Assembly: GCF_014192015.1 (NCBI RefSeq)
Contig: NZ_JACHXJ010000002.1
Span: 1 to 64,000 of the forward strand
DNA: 64,000 bases
Origin: Paenibacillus rhizosphaerae
GTDB taxonomy: Bacteria > Bacillota > Bacilli > Paenibacillales > Paenibacillaceae
Direction: 5' to 3'
Under the pieces are notes generated by a model. It had not been told where the DNA came from and did no database searches. It worked only from the letters and a program-made list of their open reading frames with translations. Below, piece after piece: positions 28,228 to 36,879 of the stretch. Each line of letters starts with the position of its first letter. Within the stretch, counting starts at the first letter, position 1. The translations under genes were made by a program, and so were the position numbers.

Positions 28228-28935
28228 GTGGACATACTGGAGCCAATACTGCAATCACTGCGATACTGCCTGATCGCATCCTGCCAGGCGCTGCCGGATG
28301 AGCCGCTGCACGGTGCGCACATTATGGCCCGCATGGCCAAGGCGGCCGAAGAAGGCGGGGCATCGGCGATCCGGGCCAACGGGGCGGACGACGTCCGGGC
28401 GATCAAGGCTACGGTTTCAATCCCCGTGATCGGGATTATCAAGCGGGAGTACGCGGGATCGGACGTTTACATTACGCCTACGCTCAAAGAGGTAGATGAG
28501 CTGCTTGAAGCCGGTGCGGACATGATCGCTTTTGACGCCACGGGACGCAAGCGGCCCGGAGGGGCCCGGCTGGAGGATTTGATCCGGCAGATGAATCAGG
28601 CGGGTGTTGCCAGCATGGCGGATGTTTCGACGCTGGATGAAGCCGTTCATGCCGCTTCCCTCGGCGTCAGCTGCGTGTCGACGACGCTGTCGGGATATAC
28701 GGATTATTCGCCGCAGCTCGAAGGTCCCGACCTGAAGCTGGTTGAAGAAGCGGCGGCCCGGCTGGGCATTCCGCTCATTGCCGAAGGCCGGATCCACGAG
28801 CCTTACCAGGTCGAGGAGGCACTCAAGCTCGGCGCGCACGCCGTCGTGGTGGGCGGGGCCATTTCAAGGCCGCAGCAGATCACGCGGCGCTTCTCCAACG
28901 CGGCCCGGAAGGCGGCCCAGTCGCTGAGAGCATGA
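28228..28935 (+). CDS. nanE: N-acylmannosamine-6-phosphate 2-epimerase-like (NanE)
   Basis: TIM-barrel protein of 235 aa converting ManNAc-6-P to GlcNAc-6-P in sialic acid and N-acetylmannosamine breakdown. Family stretches: ASAIRANGADDVRAIKATVSIPVIGIIKREY (about 45-75), DMIAFDATGRKRP, STTLSGYT, IAEGRI and GAHAVVVGGAISRPQQIT (phosphate site). The start is unsure: GTG at 28228 abuts its purine-rich site, and a CTG 9 nt on would have better spacing. No kinase (nanK) or lyase (nanA) accompanies it. The stop overlaps the ATG that opens the next frame. Confidence 0.87.
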   Translation: MDILEPILQSLRYCLIASCQALPDEPLHGAHIMARMAKAAEEGGASAIRANGADDVRAIKATVSIPVIGIIKREYAGSDVYITPTLKEVDELLEAGADMIAFDATGRKRPGGARLEDLIRQMNQAGVASMADVSTLDEAVHAASLGVSCVSTTLSGYTDYSPQLEGPDLKLVEEAAARLGIPLIAEGRIHEPYQVEEALKLGAHAVVVGGAISRPQQITRRFSNAARKAAQSLRA

Positions 28936-28997
28936 GTAGGACGGGCGTCATGGTCCATGGAATATGGCAGCCGAATATGGAAAGGAGCGCGGATACG

Positions 28998-30578
28998 GTG
29001 ATACAAGAGCTGGTGGCTGATGTGATTATCATCGGCGGAGGACTCGGCGGAACGTCGGCCGCCCTGGCGGCGGCCAAAGCCGGGATGAAGGTGATTGTGA
29101 CAGAGGAGACCGATTGGCTGGGCGGACAGCTGACTTCGCAGGCGGTTCCGCCTGATGAGCACCGCTGGATCGAAAGCTTCGGCTGCACGGCATCCTACCG
29201 GGAGTTCAGAAACCGGGTCAGGGATTATTACAAACGCAATTACCCGCTTAACGAACAGGCGCTACATGACCCGGAGCTCAATCCGGGGAACGCCTGGGTC
29301 AGCAGGGTGGCGCATGAGCCGAAGGTTGCGCTGCAGGTGCTGGAGGATATGCTGGCGCCTTTTGTGAATACTCGCCGGATCCAGGTGCTGCTCAACACGC
29401 GTCCCGTTCACAGCGAGACGGCAGGCGACCAGGTGATGTCGGTGACGGTGGAGAATGCGGACCAAGGAACCCGGTATAAGCTAAGCGGCGCGTATTTCCT
29501 GGACGCGACCGAAACCGGGGAGCTCCTTCCCCTGGCGGGGGCGGAATATGTGAGCGGAGCCGAGGCGCGCAGCGAAACGAACGAGCCGCATGCATTGGAG
29601 CAGGCCGATCCGCTCGATATGCAGTCCATCACCCATGTCGCGGCGGTGGAATACATTCCCGGCGGCAATTTTACGATCCCAAAACCGGATAGTTACGATT
29701 TCTGGCATGACTACAAGCCCTCATTTTCCACTTATCCGATCTTAAGCTGGTACTCGAACGAAGCCGAGGATACGTCCAAATTGCGGCGGTTTACGATGTT
29801 TCCGAACGATCAGGGGATCATGTCGCTGTGGGATTACCGCCGGATCGTGGACCCCTCCCTGTGGCGGGTGCCGCTGAGCGACGGCGAGGTGACGCTGCTT
29901 AACTGGCCGATGAACGATTATTATCTGGGGCCCGTGATCGGCGTTTCGGAGCAGGAGCGCAACCGTCATCTGGAGGCGGCCCGCGAGCTTACACTGTCGC
30001 TTGTGTATTGGCTGCAGACCGAGGCTCCCCGGCTTGACGGGGGATACGGGTATCCGGGCATTCGGCTTCGCGGCGACGTACTGGGCACGGAAGACGGTTT
30101 GGCAAAGTCCCCTTATATCCGGGAGTCGCGGCGGATCCGCGCGCAGTACACGATCACCGAGCATGATGTCAGTCAGGAGCTTCGCGGCGAGAAGGGAATC
30201 AAGCGGTATGAAGACAGCGTTGGCGTCGGAAGCTATTATTTGGATCTGCACCCGACGACGGTGAACCAGCGGGCTTTCTTCATTCCGAACTATCCTTATG
30301 AAATCCCTCTCGGTTCGCTGATTCCGGTACGGATGACCAACCTGCTTCCGGCATGCAAAAATATCGGCATGACGCAGATCGCCAATGGCTGCTACCGGCT
30401 CCATCCGACGGAATGGAATATCGGCGAATCCGCGGGCCTGTTGGCCGCTTATGCGGTGATGCACGGCATTCCCCCGCGTGAAGTAAGGGCCTCGGCAACG
30501 CATTTATGCGATTACCAGGCGATGCTGGAGCGGTATGGGGTTCAGCTTCACTGGCCGGAAGGGACATTGGAAATGTAG
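28998..30578 (+). CDS. FAD-dependent oxidoreductase (FAD_oxidored family)
   Basis: A Rossmann FAD site, VADVIIIGGGLGGTSAALAAAKAGMKVIVTEE, sits at the N-terminus. It is followed by DWLGGQLTSQAV, typical of the PF12831 group, and ends in a second FAD contact (NIGMTQIANGCYRLHPTEWNIGESAGLLAAYA). The frame is open from ATG 28932, which overlaps nanE by 4 bp. The GTG at 28998 has AAAGGAG 10 nt upstream and leaves only a few residues before the FAD motif, so I prefer it (526 aa). The substrate is unknown; the operon suggests oxidation of a sugar-derived compound. Confidence 0.82.
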   Translation: MIQELVADVIIIGGGLGGTSAALAAAKAGMKVIVTEETDWLGGQLTSQAVPPDEHRWIESFGCTASYREFRNRVRDYYKRNYPLNEQALHDPELNPGNAWVSRVAHEPKVALQVLEDMLAPFVNTRRIQVLLNTRPVHSETAGDQVMSVTVENADQGTRYKLSGAYFLDATETGELLPLAGAEYVSGAEARSETNEPHALEQADPLDMQSITHVAAVEYIPGGNFTIPKPDSYDFWHDYKPSFSTYPILSWYSNEAEDTSKLRRFTMFPNDQGIMSLWDYRRIVDPSLWRVPLSDGEVTLLNWPMNDYYLGPVIGVSEQERNRHLEAARELTLSLVYWLQTEAPRLDGGYGYPGIRLRGDVLGTEDGLAKSPYIRESRRIRAQYTITEHDVSQELRGEKGIKRYEDSVGVGSYYLDLHPTTVNQRAFFIPNYPYEIPLGSLIPVRMTNLLPACKNIGMTQIANGCYRLHPTEWNIGESAGLLAAYAVMHGIPPREVRASATHLCDYQAMLERYGVQLHWPEGTLEM

Positions 30579-30608
30579 GTGCCCTGATTGACGCCATGAA
30601 TATACGAA

Positions 30609-30650
30609 AAAGCCGGACGGCATCTTTCGGATGCTTGTCCGGCTTTCTTA
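30609..30650 (+). terminator. terminator of the sugar ABC/NanE operon
   Basis: The stem AAAGCCGGAC pairs with GTCCGGCTTT, encloses CAT/ATG and is followed by a short T-rich tail. Confidence 0.88.
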
Positions 30651-30735
30651 CATTGCTTATGTTTTGGCGGTTCTATTGTTGTTCCGATTCCCTGTGACAC
30701 ATTCCTATTCCCTATGCTATCCGAACCCTACTCAC

Positions 30736-32073
30736 TTAATCCGGAATTTTCTCCACCAGGTCCTGTTCCTTGCCGCCAGGTTCGTTGGACAGCCCGGTGA
30801 CCTCGATCAGCTTGAAGAACAGGCTGAGCACGATGCCCACGATCGTGGCGAGCGCCATGCCTTTCAATTGAACGGGGCCAAGGTTGAGCTGCACGCCGCT
30901 GATGCCGACGACCAGAACCAGCGTCGCCAGGATCATGTTGGTCGGCTTGGAGAAATCGACCTTCTGCTCGACGAAGATCCGCAGGCCCGAAGCGGCAATG
31001 ACGCCGAACAGCAGCAGGGATACGCCGCCCATGACCGGCGTCGGAATGTTCGAGATGACCGAGGAGACCGTGCCCGAGAAGGACAGCAGGATCGCGATGA
31101 CGGCCGCGCCGCCGATGACGAAGACCGAATACACTTTGGTCAGCGCCATGACGCCGATATTTTCCCCGTACGTCGTATTCGGCGTGGAGCCGACAAAGCC
31201 GGAGAGGATGGTCGAAATGCCGTTGCCCAGCAGCGAGCGGTTCAGCCCCGGGTCCTTCGACAAATCTTTGCCCACAATGTTGCTCGTGACTAGCAGGTGG
31301 CCGATATGCTCAACGATGACGACCAGGGATACCGGGATAATGGTCGCGATGGCGGCCCAGTCCCAGCTTGGTGTAGTGACCGTCGGCACCGTGAAGAAGT
31401 GGGCGCCGGCGATCGCATCCTTATTGACCATGCCCGGCATGAAGAAGGACAGGACGTATCCGACGACGATGCCGATCAGAATGTGGATGATTTTCGGGAA
31501 CCCGCGGAACAGGACCGCGCCGATGACGGTTACGCCGAGCGTCGTCATGGATAAGATAATGCTGTTCATGTTATAGGTCATCGCACCGGAAGCTGCGTCT
31601 GCCGTCGGAAGCAGTCCGGCCATACCTGCCGCGGTCGGCACCAGCTCCAGTCCGATCGTGGCGACGATCGCGCCCATGGCGGCCGGCGGGAACACGACGT
31701 CGATCCAGCCCGTGCCCGCGAACTGGACGATCAGGCCCACGATGACGAAGATGATGCCCGTAATGATGAAGGCGCCCAGGGCCAGCGGATAATTTTCCTT
31801 CGGATTGTTGCCGAGCACGGCCAGCACCGGAGAAATGAAAGCAAAGCTGGAGCCCAGATACGCCGGAATCTTGGCCCGGCAGATCAGGATGTACAGCAGG
31901 GTGCCGATCCCGTTCATCAGCAGGATCATGCCCGGATCGACGCCGAACAGATTCGGCACGAGCACCGTGCTTCCGAACATGGCGAAGAGGTGCTGCAGGC
32001 TGAGCAGAAGCCCCGGTCCAAACGGAAGCTTCTCATTCACTTGAATTTCGCGTTGCAATTCGTTCACTCCCAT
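30736..32073 (-). CDS. uracil/xanthine permease, NCS2 family (UraA-like)
   Basis: Protein of 445 aa with about 14 hydrophobic segments. NCS2 marks are LQHLFAMFGSTVLVPNLFGVDPGM at the N-terminus, IVATIGLELVPTA, the QH/E-type centre VVIVEHIGHLLVTSNIVGKDLSKDPGL and the NxTxYGENIGVMALTKVYS signature. It is a proton-coupled uracil importer by homology. The start is uncertain: ATG at 32073 has a weak site, and a TTG about 15 nt downstream lies behind GGGAGTGA. No PyrR-type leader was recognised. The gene is divergent from relA. Confidence 0.88.
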   Translation of the reverse strand: MGVNELQREIQVNEKLPFGPGLLLSLQHLFAMFGSTVLVPNLFGVDPGMILLMNGIGTLLYILICRAKIPAYLGSSFAFISPVLAVLGNNPKENYPLALGAFIITGIIFVIVGLIVQFAGTGWIDVVFPPAAMGAIVATIGLELVPTAAGMAGLLPTADAASGAMTYNMNSIILSMTTLGVTVIGAVLFRGFPKIIHILIGIVVGYVLSFFMPGMVNKDAIAGAHFFTVPTVTTPSWDWAAIATIIPVSLVVIVEHIGHLLVTSNIVGKDLSKDPGLNRSLLGNGISTILSGFVGSTPNTTYGENIGVMALTKVYSVFVIGGAAVIAILLSFSGTVSSVISNIPTPVMGGVSLLLFGVIAASGLRIFVEQKVDFSKPTNMILATLVLVVGISGVQLNLGPVQLKGMALATIVGIVLSLFFKLIEVTGLSNEPGGKEQDLVEKIPD

Positions 32074-32220
32074 ATGTGATTTCGTCCATACCAATAAATA
32101 CATTCAATCTAATTTATCTGGATTTATGACATTTTTCAATCTTTTTTTTCACTTTCGGGGCGCAATTTGGCCAAAAAACTTGTTTGTTGTTCCCAGGCTT
32201 CCTGTTCCTGGCAGGAAATG

Positions 32221-32249
32221 TTGACGTAACGCCGTTCAAGCGTCATAAT
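32221..32249 (+). promoter_or_regulatory. sigmaA promoter of relA
   Basis: TTGACG (32221-32226), a 17-nt spacer and CATAAT (32244-32249). The transcript would begin near 32256, leaving an ~80-nt leader that holds a 9-bp hairpin (AGAACCTGC with GCGGGTTCT, 32271-32309). Confidence 0.7.
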
Positions 32250-32337
32250 TATATAAAATCATTACATGACAGAACCTGCAAAGATGGATTATCACGCGGG
32301 TTCTATTTTATATAGAAGGGAAACGGAAACGACTAGA

Positions 32338-34515
32338 ATGGGCATAGAGCGATTACTTGAAAAGGCTGGAGCCTATATAAAAGAGCCGGATTTGGACCGC
32401 ATCAGGGAAGCCTATGAGTTTGCGGAACAGGCCCATCACGGCCAGGTGCGCAAATCAGGCGAGCCTTATATCCTGCATCCGCTTGCGGTTGCAGATATTG
32501 TCGTGAACCTGATGATGGATACGACGTCCATCGTCGCCGCGCTTCTTCATGACGTGGTCGAGGACACGACCGTATCGCTCGAGGATATCCGTACCCGATT
32601 TGGCGCCACCTGTGCCATGCTTGTCGATGGACTGACCAAGCTGGAGCGAATCCAGTTCCGTTCCAAAGAAGAACAGCAGAACGAGAATTACCGTAAAATG
32701 TTTATCGCCATGGCGCAGGATATTCGTGTCATCGTCATCAAGCTGGCCGACCGCCTGCACAACATGCGGACATTGAAGTACCAGTCTGAGGAGAGTCAGC
32801 GGCGCATCGCTTATGAGACGCTCGAAATCTTTTGTCCGATTGCCGACCGTCTAGGTATTTCAGCGATCAAGAGCGAAATGGAGGATTTGTCCCTCCGTTA
32901 CCTTAACCCGCAGCAGTATTACCGCATCGCCAACCTGATCCACAAGAAGCGGGCCGAGCGCGAGCAATTCGTCGAAAACGTCATCGTCCGTATCCGCGAA
33001 AAGCTCGAGGAAATGGGTATTGAGGGCGATTTGTCGGGACGGCCGAAGCATATATACAGCGTCTTTAACAAAATGACGACCAAAAACAAGCAGTTCAACG
33101 AAATCTACGATTTGCTCGCGATCCGTATTATTGTGGATAACATTAAGGACTGTTATGCCACCCTGGGAATTATCCATACGCTTTGGAAGCCGATGCCAGG
33201 CCGGTTCAAGGATTATATCGCCATGCCGAAGGCGAACATGTACCAGTCGCTGCATACGACCGTAGTCGGGCCTAACGGCGAGCCGACCGAGGTTCAGATC
33301 CGGACCTGGGAAATGCACCGGACCGCCGAGTACGGGATCGCGGCGCACTGGGCCTATAAGGAAGGCACAACCGCCGTCGGCGGCAATTTTGAGAATAAAA
33401 TGACCTTTTTCCGCGAGATTCTGGAGCTGCAGCATGAAGCCAAGGACGCTTCGGAATTTGTGGAATCGCTCAAAATGGACTTTTTCTCGGATCTTGTTTT
33501 CGTGTTTACGCCGAAAGGCGAGGTTATCGAGCTGCCTTCCGGCTCGGTGCCGCTGGATTTTGCCTACCGGATTCATACCGAGGTCGGGAACCGGACCATC
33601 GGCGCCAAGGTGAACGGGCGGATCGTACCGCTGGACCACCGCCTCAAAACCGGGGATATCGTTGAGATTTTGACGTCCAAGCATTCGTACGGACCGAGCG
33701 GCGACTGGCTGAAGATCGCCCAATCCTCGCATGCGCGGAGCAAGATCAAGCAGTGGTTCAAGAAGGAAAAACGGGAAGAGAACGTAGAGAAGGGCCGTGA
33801 AATGGTCGAGCGCGAGCTGAAAGGCCGCGGCTTAGACATTTCTGAATGGATGACCGACGAGAAGCTGCTGGAAGTGGCGAAGAAGTTTTCGTTCAACGAT
33901 ATCGAAGACATGCTGTCGGGTGTCGGCTTTGGCGGTATTACCGCACCGCAGATTTGTACCCGTCTGACGGAGCGGCTTCGCAAGGAGCAGGAAGAAGCCA
34001 GCCTGCTTGAGCTCACGACCGAGAAGAAGGAAATCAAGCCGGCCGAGAAGAGATCACGCCCAACCAACGGGGTCCGGGTCAAAGGAATCGACAACCTGCT
34101 CGTGCGGTTCGCCCGCTGCTGCAATCCGGTGCCCGGCGACGATATCGTCGGGTACGTCACCCGCGGCCGCGGCGTATCGGTGCACCGCGCGGACTGTCCG
34201 AACATTCCGGCGTCTGGCGAAGGTGAAGAAGCCGCACGCGTGATCGAAGTCGAGTGGGAAACCGAGATCGAGGCGAATTACAGTGTCGATATCGAAATTA
34301 CGGGACATGACCGGAACGGGCTCCTGAACGAGGTGCTTCAGGCGGTATCGGAGAGCAAAACGAACATTTCCGCGGTGACCGGGCGCTCGGACAAAAACAA
34401 AATGGCGCTCATCCACATGACGATCCTGATCCGCAACACCGATCATCTTCAGTCGGTTGTGGAACGGATCAAACGCGTGAAGGATGTGTACACCGTACAC
34501 CGGATCATTCAGTAG
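32338..34515 (+). CDS. relA: bifunctional (p)ppGpp synthetase/hydrolase
   Basis: Rel/SpoT homologue of 725 aa for the stringent response. The order is: HD hydrolase (LLHDVVEDT, KLADRLHNMRTL), nucleotidyltransferase (YDLLAIRIIV, KDYIAMPKANMYQSLHTTV, EVQIRTWEMHRTAEYGIAAHWAYK), TGS (VFTPKGEVIELPSGSVPLDFAY), a helical and zinc-finger-like part (RFARCCNPVPGDDIVGY) and the C-terminal ACT domain. The hydrolase motif is intact, so both activities are expected. ATG at 32338 matches the family N-terminus (MGIERLLEKAG); an upstream in-frame ATG at 32266 would add 24 residues in the leader. dtd follows. Confidence 0.95.
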   Translation: MGIERLLEKAGAYIKEPDLDRIREAYEFAEQAHHGQVRKSGEPYILHPLAVADIVVNLMMDTTSIVAALLHDVVEDTTVSLEDIRTRFGATCAMLVDGLTKLERIQFRSKEEQQNENYRKMFIAMAQDIRVIVIKLADRLHNMRTLKYQSEESQRRIAYETLEIFCPIADRLGISAIKSEMEDLSLRYLNPQQYYRIANLIHKKRAEREQFVENVIVRIREKLEEMGIEGDLSGRPKHIYSVFNKMTTKNKQFNEIYDLLAIRIIVDNIKDCYATLGIIHTLWKPMPGRFKDYIAMPKANMYQSLHTTVVGPNGEPTEVQIRTWEMHRTAEYGIAAHWAYKEGTTAVGGNFENKMTFFREILELQHEAKDASEFVESLKMDFFSDLVFVFTPKGEVIELPSGSVPLDFAYRIHTEVGNRTIGAKVNGRIVPLDHRLKTGDIVEILTSKHSYGPSGDWLKIAQSSHARSKIKQWFKKEKREENVEKGREMVERELKGRGLDISEWMTDEKLLEVAKKFSFNDIEDMLSGVGFGGITAPQICTRLTERLRKEQEEASLLELTTEKKEIKPAEKRSRPTNGVRVKGIDNLLVRFARCCNPVPGDDIVGYVTRGRGVSVHRADCPNIPASGEGEEAARVIEVEWETEIEANYSVDIEITGHDRNGLLNEVLQAVSESKTNISAVTGRSDKNKMALIHMTILIRNTDHLQSVVERIKRVKDVYTVHRIIQ

Positions 34516-34609
34516 ATAGCCCGTGGAATGCACGCTGCACACCGGAGCATTCATTGAAAACTTGGATGTCCGGGAGAGCGGAACCAGCGAAGGAGTGTAG
34601 AGAGACCGC

Positions 34610-35056
34610 ATGAAAGTGGTTGTACAGCGCTGTAAGGAAGCGCAGGTTACGGTAGATGGGGAGGTCACGGGGGCGATCGGCCAGGGACTGATGGTACTCG
34701 TCGGCGTGACCCATGATGACACGGAGAAAGACGCGAAATACCTGGCTGATAAGGTTGCCGGACTGCGCATTTTTGAAGATGACGAAGGGAAAATGAACTA
34801 CAGCGTCATGGAAGTAGGCGGGGGCATACTGTCCGTGTCGCAGTTCACCCTGTACGGCGATTGCCGAAAAGGCAAACGTCCGAACTTCATGGCTGCGGCC
34901 AAGCCGGATGCAGCGGAAGGTTTGTACGAATCCTTCAACCGCGAGCTCAGAAACAAAGGGCTGGAGGTCGCCACCGGCCGGTTCGGGGCGATGATGGACG
35001 TCACCTTTACCAACTGGGGGCCCGTCACGCTGATTATCGACAGCAAAGGGGCATAG
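34610..35056 (+). CDS. dtd: D-aminoacyl-tRNA deacylase
   Basis: Protein of 148 aa that removes D-amino acids (and achiral Gly) from mischarged tRNA. The active-site motifs [17 protein letters not shown] (about 78-94) and NWGPVT (about 137-142) are present; together they form the chirality-proofreading pocket. The ATG follows AGGAGTG at some distance. The gene is directly downstream of relA, as in Bacillus, and probably co-transcribed. Confidence 0.95.
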   Translation: MKVVVQRCKEAQVTVDGEVTGAIGQGLMVLVGVTHDDTEKDAKYLADKVAGLRIFEDDEGKMNYSVMEVGGGILSVSQFTLYGDCRKGKRPNFMAAAKPDAAEGLYESFNRELRNKGLEVATGRFGAMMDVTFTNWGPVTLIIDSKGA

Positions 35057-35124
35057 AAACGGTAAATTTCGGGCAAAATAGGGATGAGCATAAGCCATTT
35101 ATACACATAAGGAGTTCATCCGAT

Positions 35125-35286
35125 ATGCGCCAATCCGCTCAGACCCAGACACTGCAGTCGCTGCCGCTTGCGCCGGTCGCCTCGCTGCACGAAGCCGCCA
35201 AGACGATGCAGGCCGTACGGGAAATTCCTTTTCCCTTATGGACCTTGTACACGAAGGGAATCGGCCGTCAGCAGATCATCCGGTAG
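35125..35286 (+). CDS. small 53-aa protein, unknown
   Basis: MRQSAQTQTLQSLPLAPV... has an ATG 10 nt behind AAGGAG and ends 38 bp before a strong terminator, so it forms a neat small transcription unit or the tail of relA-dtd. There is no signal peptide or membrane segment; the C-terminus is amphipathic (PFPLWTLYTKGIGRQQIIR). I do not recognise the family. Confidence 0.5.
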   Translation: MRQSAQTQTLQSLPLAPVASLHEAAKTMQAVREIPFPLWTLYTKGIGRQQIIR

Positions 35287-35324
35287 TTGGCTAAAGATTG
35301 CGGCAAGTAAATAGTACCAAGCAG

Positions 35325-35355
35325 AACCCTCTTTTGTTGCGAAAGAGGGTTTTTT
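35325..35355 (+). terminator. terminator after the 53-aa ORF
   Basis: AACCCTCTTT pairs with AAAGAGGGTT and is followed by six T residues. Confidence 0.92.
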
Positions 35356-35574
35356 GCTGTAGAAAAGTGCCTCTTTGCAATAATTTGAGATGATCCGTCC
35401 CAAGTTTATCACGAAAATCAACCTCCAATTAGACTTGTCGGGCTCGCAAACCGAAAATTCCGCCCTTTCTCCTTTTTTTCCTTGCGAATGGATCCATGAC
35501 TCATGTTATAAACGTGCGCGTTTCGGGTAATAACAAGGCGTGGACCATTATCCATGAAAGGAGAACGATATTCC

Positions 35575-36081
35575 ATGAGCAAGGTTGCATTTTTGCTAGC
35601 GAACGCATTTGAAGATTCGGAAATGAAAGTCCCATATGATGAAGTCAACAAAGCGGGCCATGACACGGATATTATCGGCCTCCAGCAGGGTGAGAAGCTG
35701 ACCGGCAAAAACGGCGAAGCCTCCTATACGGCGGACAAAGCCATCGCGGACGCGAAGGCGGCCGATTACGACGCCGTCGTCATTCCCGGAGGCTCTTCTC
35801 CGGAGAACCTGCGGCTGAACGAGGATGTGCTGAAATTCGTGAAAGAGGTCAACAGCGCCGGTAAGCCGATCGCCGCGATTTGCCACGGCCCGCAAATTTT
35901 AATTAGCGCCGGTCTGCTGAAAGGCCGAACGATCACCTCGTACCCGCCGCTGCAGGATGACATGGTGAACGCCGGCGCCGAATTCCAGGATGAGGAGGTC
36001 GTCCTGGACGGCAACTTCATCACTTCACGGACTCCCAAAGACGAACCGGCCTTTGTCCGGGAACTGCTGAACGTGCTGTAA
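35575..36081 (+). CDS. DJ-1/PfpI-family protein (general stress protein/deglycase type)
   Basis: Protein of 168 aa with the class I glutamine-amidotransferase-like fold. A conserved Glu (FEDSEM, about 13-18) and the nucleophile elbow AAICHGPQ (Cys about 100, His next to it) form the active site seen in PfpI and YfkM/YhbO proteins. These act in stress defence, on glycated or otherwise damaged substrates. ATG at 35575 lies 11 nt after AAAGGAG. It may share a transcript with the next gene, 71 bp downstream. Confidence 0.88.
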   Translation: MSKVAFLLANAFEDSEMKVPYDEVNKAGHDTDIIGLQQGEKLTGKNGEASYTADKAIADAKAADYDAVVIPGGSSPENLRLNEDVLKFVKEVNSAGKPIAAICHGPQILISAGLLKGRTITSYPPLQDDMVNAGAEFQDEEVVLDGNFITSRTPKDEPAFVRELLNVL

Positions 36082-36152
36082 GGCTCCGGGAGTGCCTTGG
36101 AAGCTTTCGTTTTGTGATTCATGATTTTAAATAGAGATGGAGGTAATGTATC

Positions 36153-36611
36153 ATGACGAAGCAAATTCAAGCGTACTTCAAATCCGAGGATGACGCGGAA
36201 AGCGCAAAAACGAAGCTGATTGGCTTCCAAACGGAGCACCTGGAGGTTAGCCGGCTTGGAGACGGGATCGATAGCGACCGCCGCATCCTGCTCCCGATCG
36301 CTCCTGTCAATTTAAGCGGCAGTGTTAATGCCGCAGGAACGTCAGGTGCGGTAGGCGTGCCTACCGCTTATCCGGCCGCAGGCATTCCCGTGGTGGACGA
36401 CCGGGATCCGGACGAGCTGTCCGAGGTGGAACGCGCACGCCGTGCGGATGAGGGCGACGATCTGCTCTCCGGAGCGGTTGACGTATCTCCGAATGATGAA
36501 GATTACCGGAACCTGGAATACGTCCTGGCCGCTAAAGTACCTGACGATACTTATCAGGACGTTGTCAATATACTGCGGGCAAGCGGCGGATATGTGGAAA
36601 TTTTCGACTAA
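36153..36611 (+). CDS. hypothetical protein, possibly stress-related
   Basis: Protein of 152 aa, acidic. The N-terminal 35 residues (KQIQAYFKSEDDAESAKTKLIG) and the C-terminal part (VLAAKVPDDTYQDVVNILRASGGYVEIFD) look like two halves of a ferredoxin-like or YflT/YsnF-style alpha-beta fold, joined by an Ala/Gly/Pro/Asp-rich linker. I cannot assign it to a named family. The ATG follows GATGGAGGT. The location behind a DJ-1 stress protein hints at a stress role. Confidence 0.6.
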   Translation: MTKQIQAYFKSEDDAESAKTKLIGFQTEHLEVSRLGDGIDSDRRILLPIAPVNLSGSVNAAGTSGAVGVPTAYPAAGIPVVDDRDPDELSEVERARRADEGDDLLSGAVDVSPNDEDYRNLEYVLAAKVPDDTYQDVVNILRASGGYVEIFD

Positions 36612-36632
36612 ATTCCTCATATAACAGCTCCA

Positions 36633-36664
36633 AAGAAAGCGCTGAATAAAGCGCTTTCTTTTAT
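36633..36664 (+). terminator. terminator after the stress-type gene pair
   Basis: AAAGAAAGCGCT pairs with AGCGCTTTCTTT around a short loop, with a T-run. Confidence 0.88.
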
Positions 36665-36756
36665 GTAATATAACTGTAATATTAGATTCATATTTCCTTA
36701 ATATTAGCTGTTTATAATAACAGCATGACCCCCTTTTTTAATATATTACCTTATTG

Positions 36757-36786
36757 AACCTACAATGTTGATTGTAGGTTTTTTCT
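36757..36786 (+). terminator. second terminator-like hairpin of unknown transcript
   Basis: AACCTACAAT pairs with ATTGTAGGTT around GTTG and is followed by TTTT. It lies about 100 bp after the previous terminator. A TATAAT at 36712-36717 between them could start a very short RNA. Confidence 0.75.
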
Positions 36787-36838
36787 TTGCAGAAATGTCT
36801 GTAAACTGACAGCTGCATCCAATTTGTGACAGAGGCTC

Positions 36839-36867
36839 TTGACTTTAGTGCAGCGGTTCATTACAAT
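36839..36867 (+). promoter_or_regulatory. sigmaA promoter of the hisS-aspS operon
   Basis: TTGACT (36839-36844), exactly 17 nt, then TACAAT (36862-36867), just upstream of the T-box leader. Confidence 0.85.
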
Positions 36868-36879
36868 CTAAAAATAATC

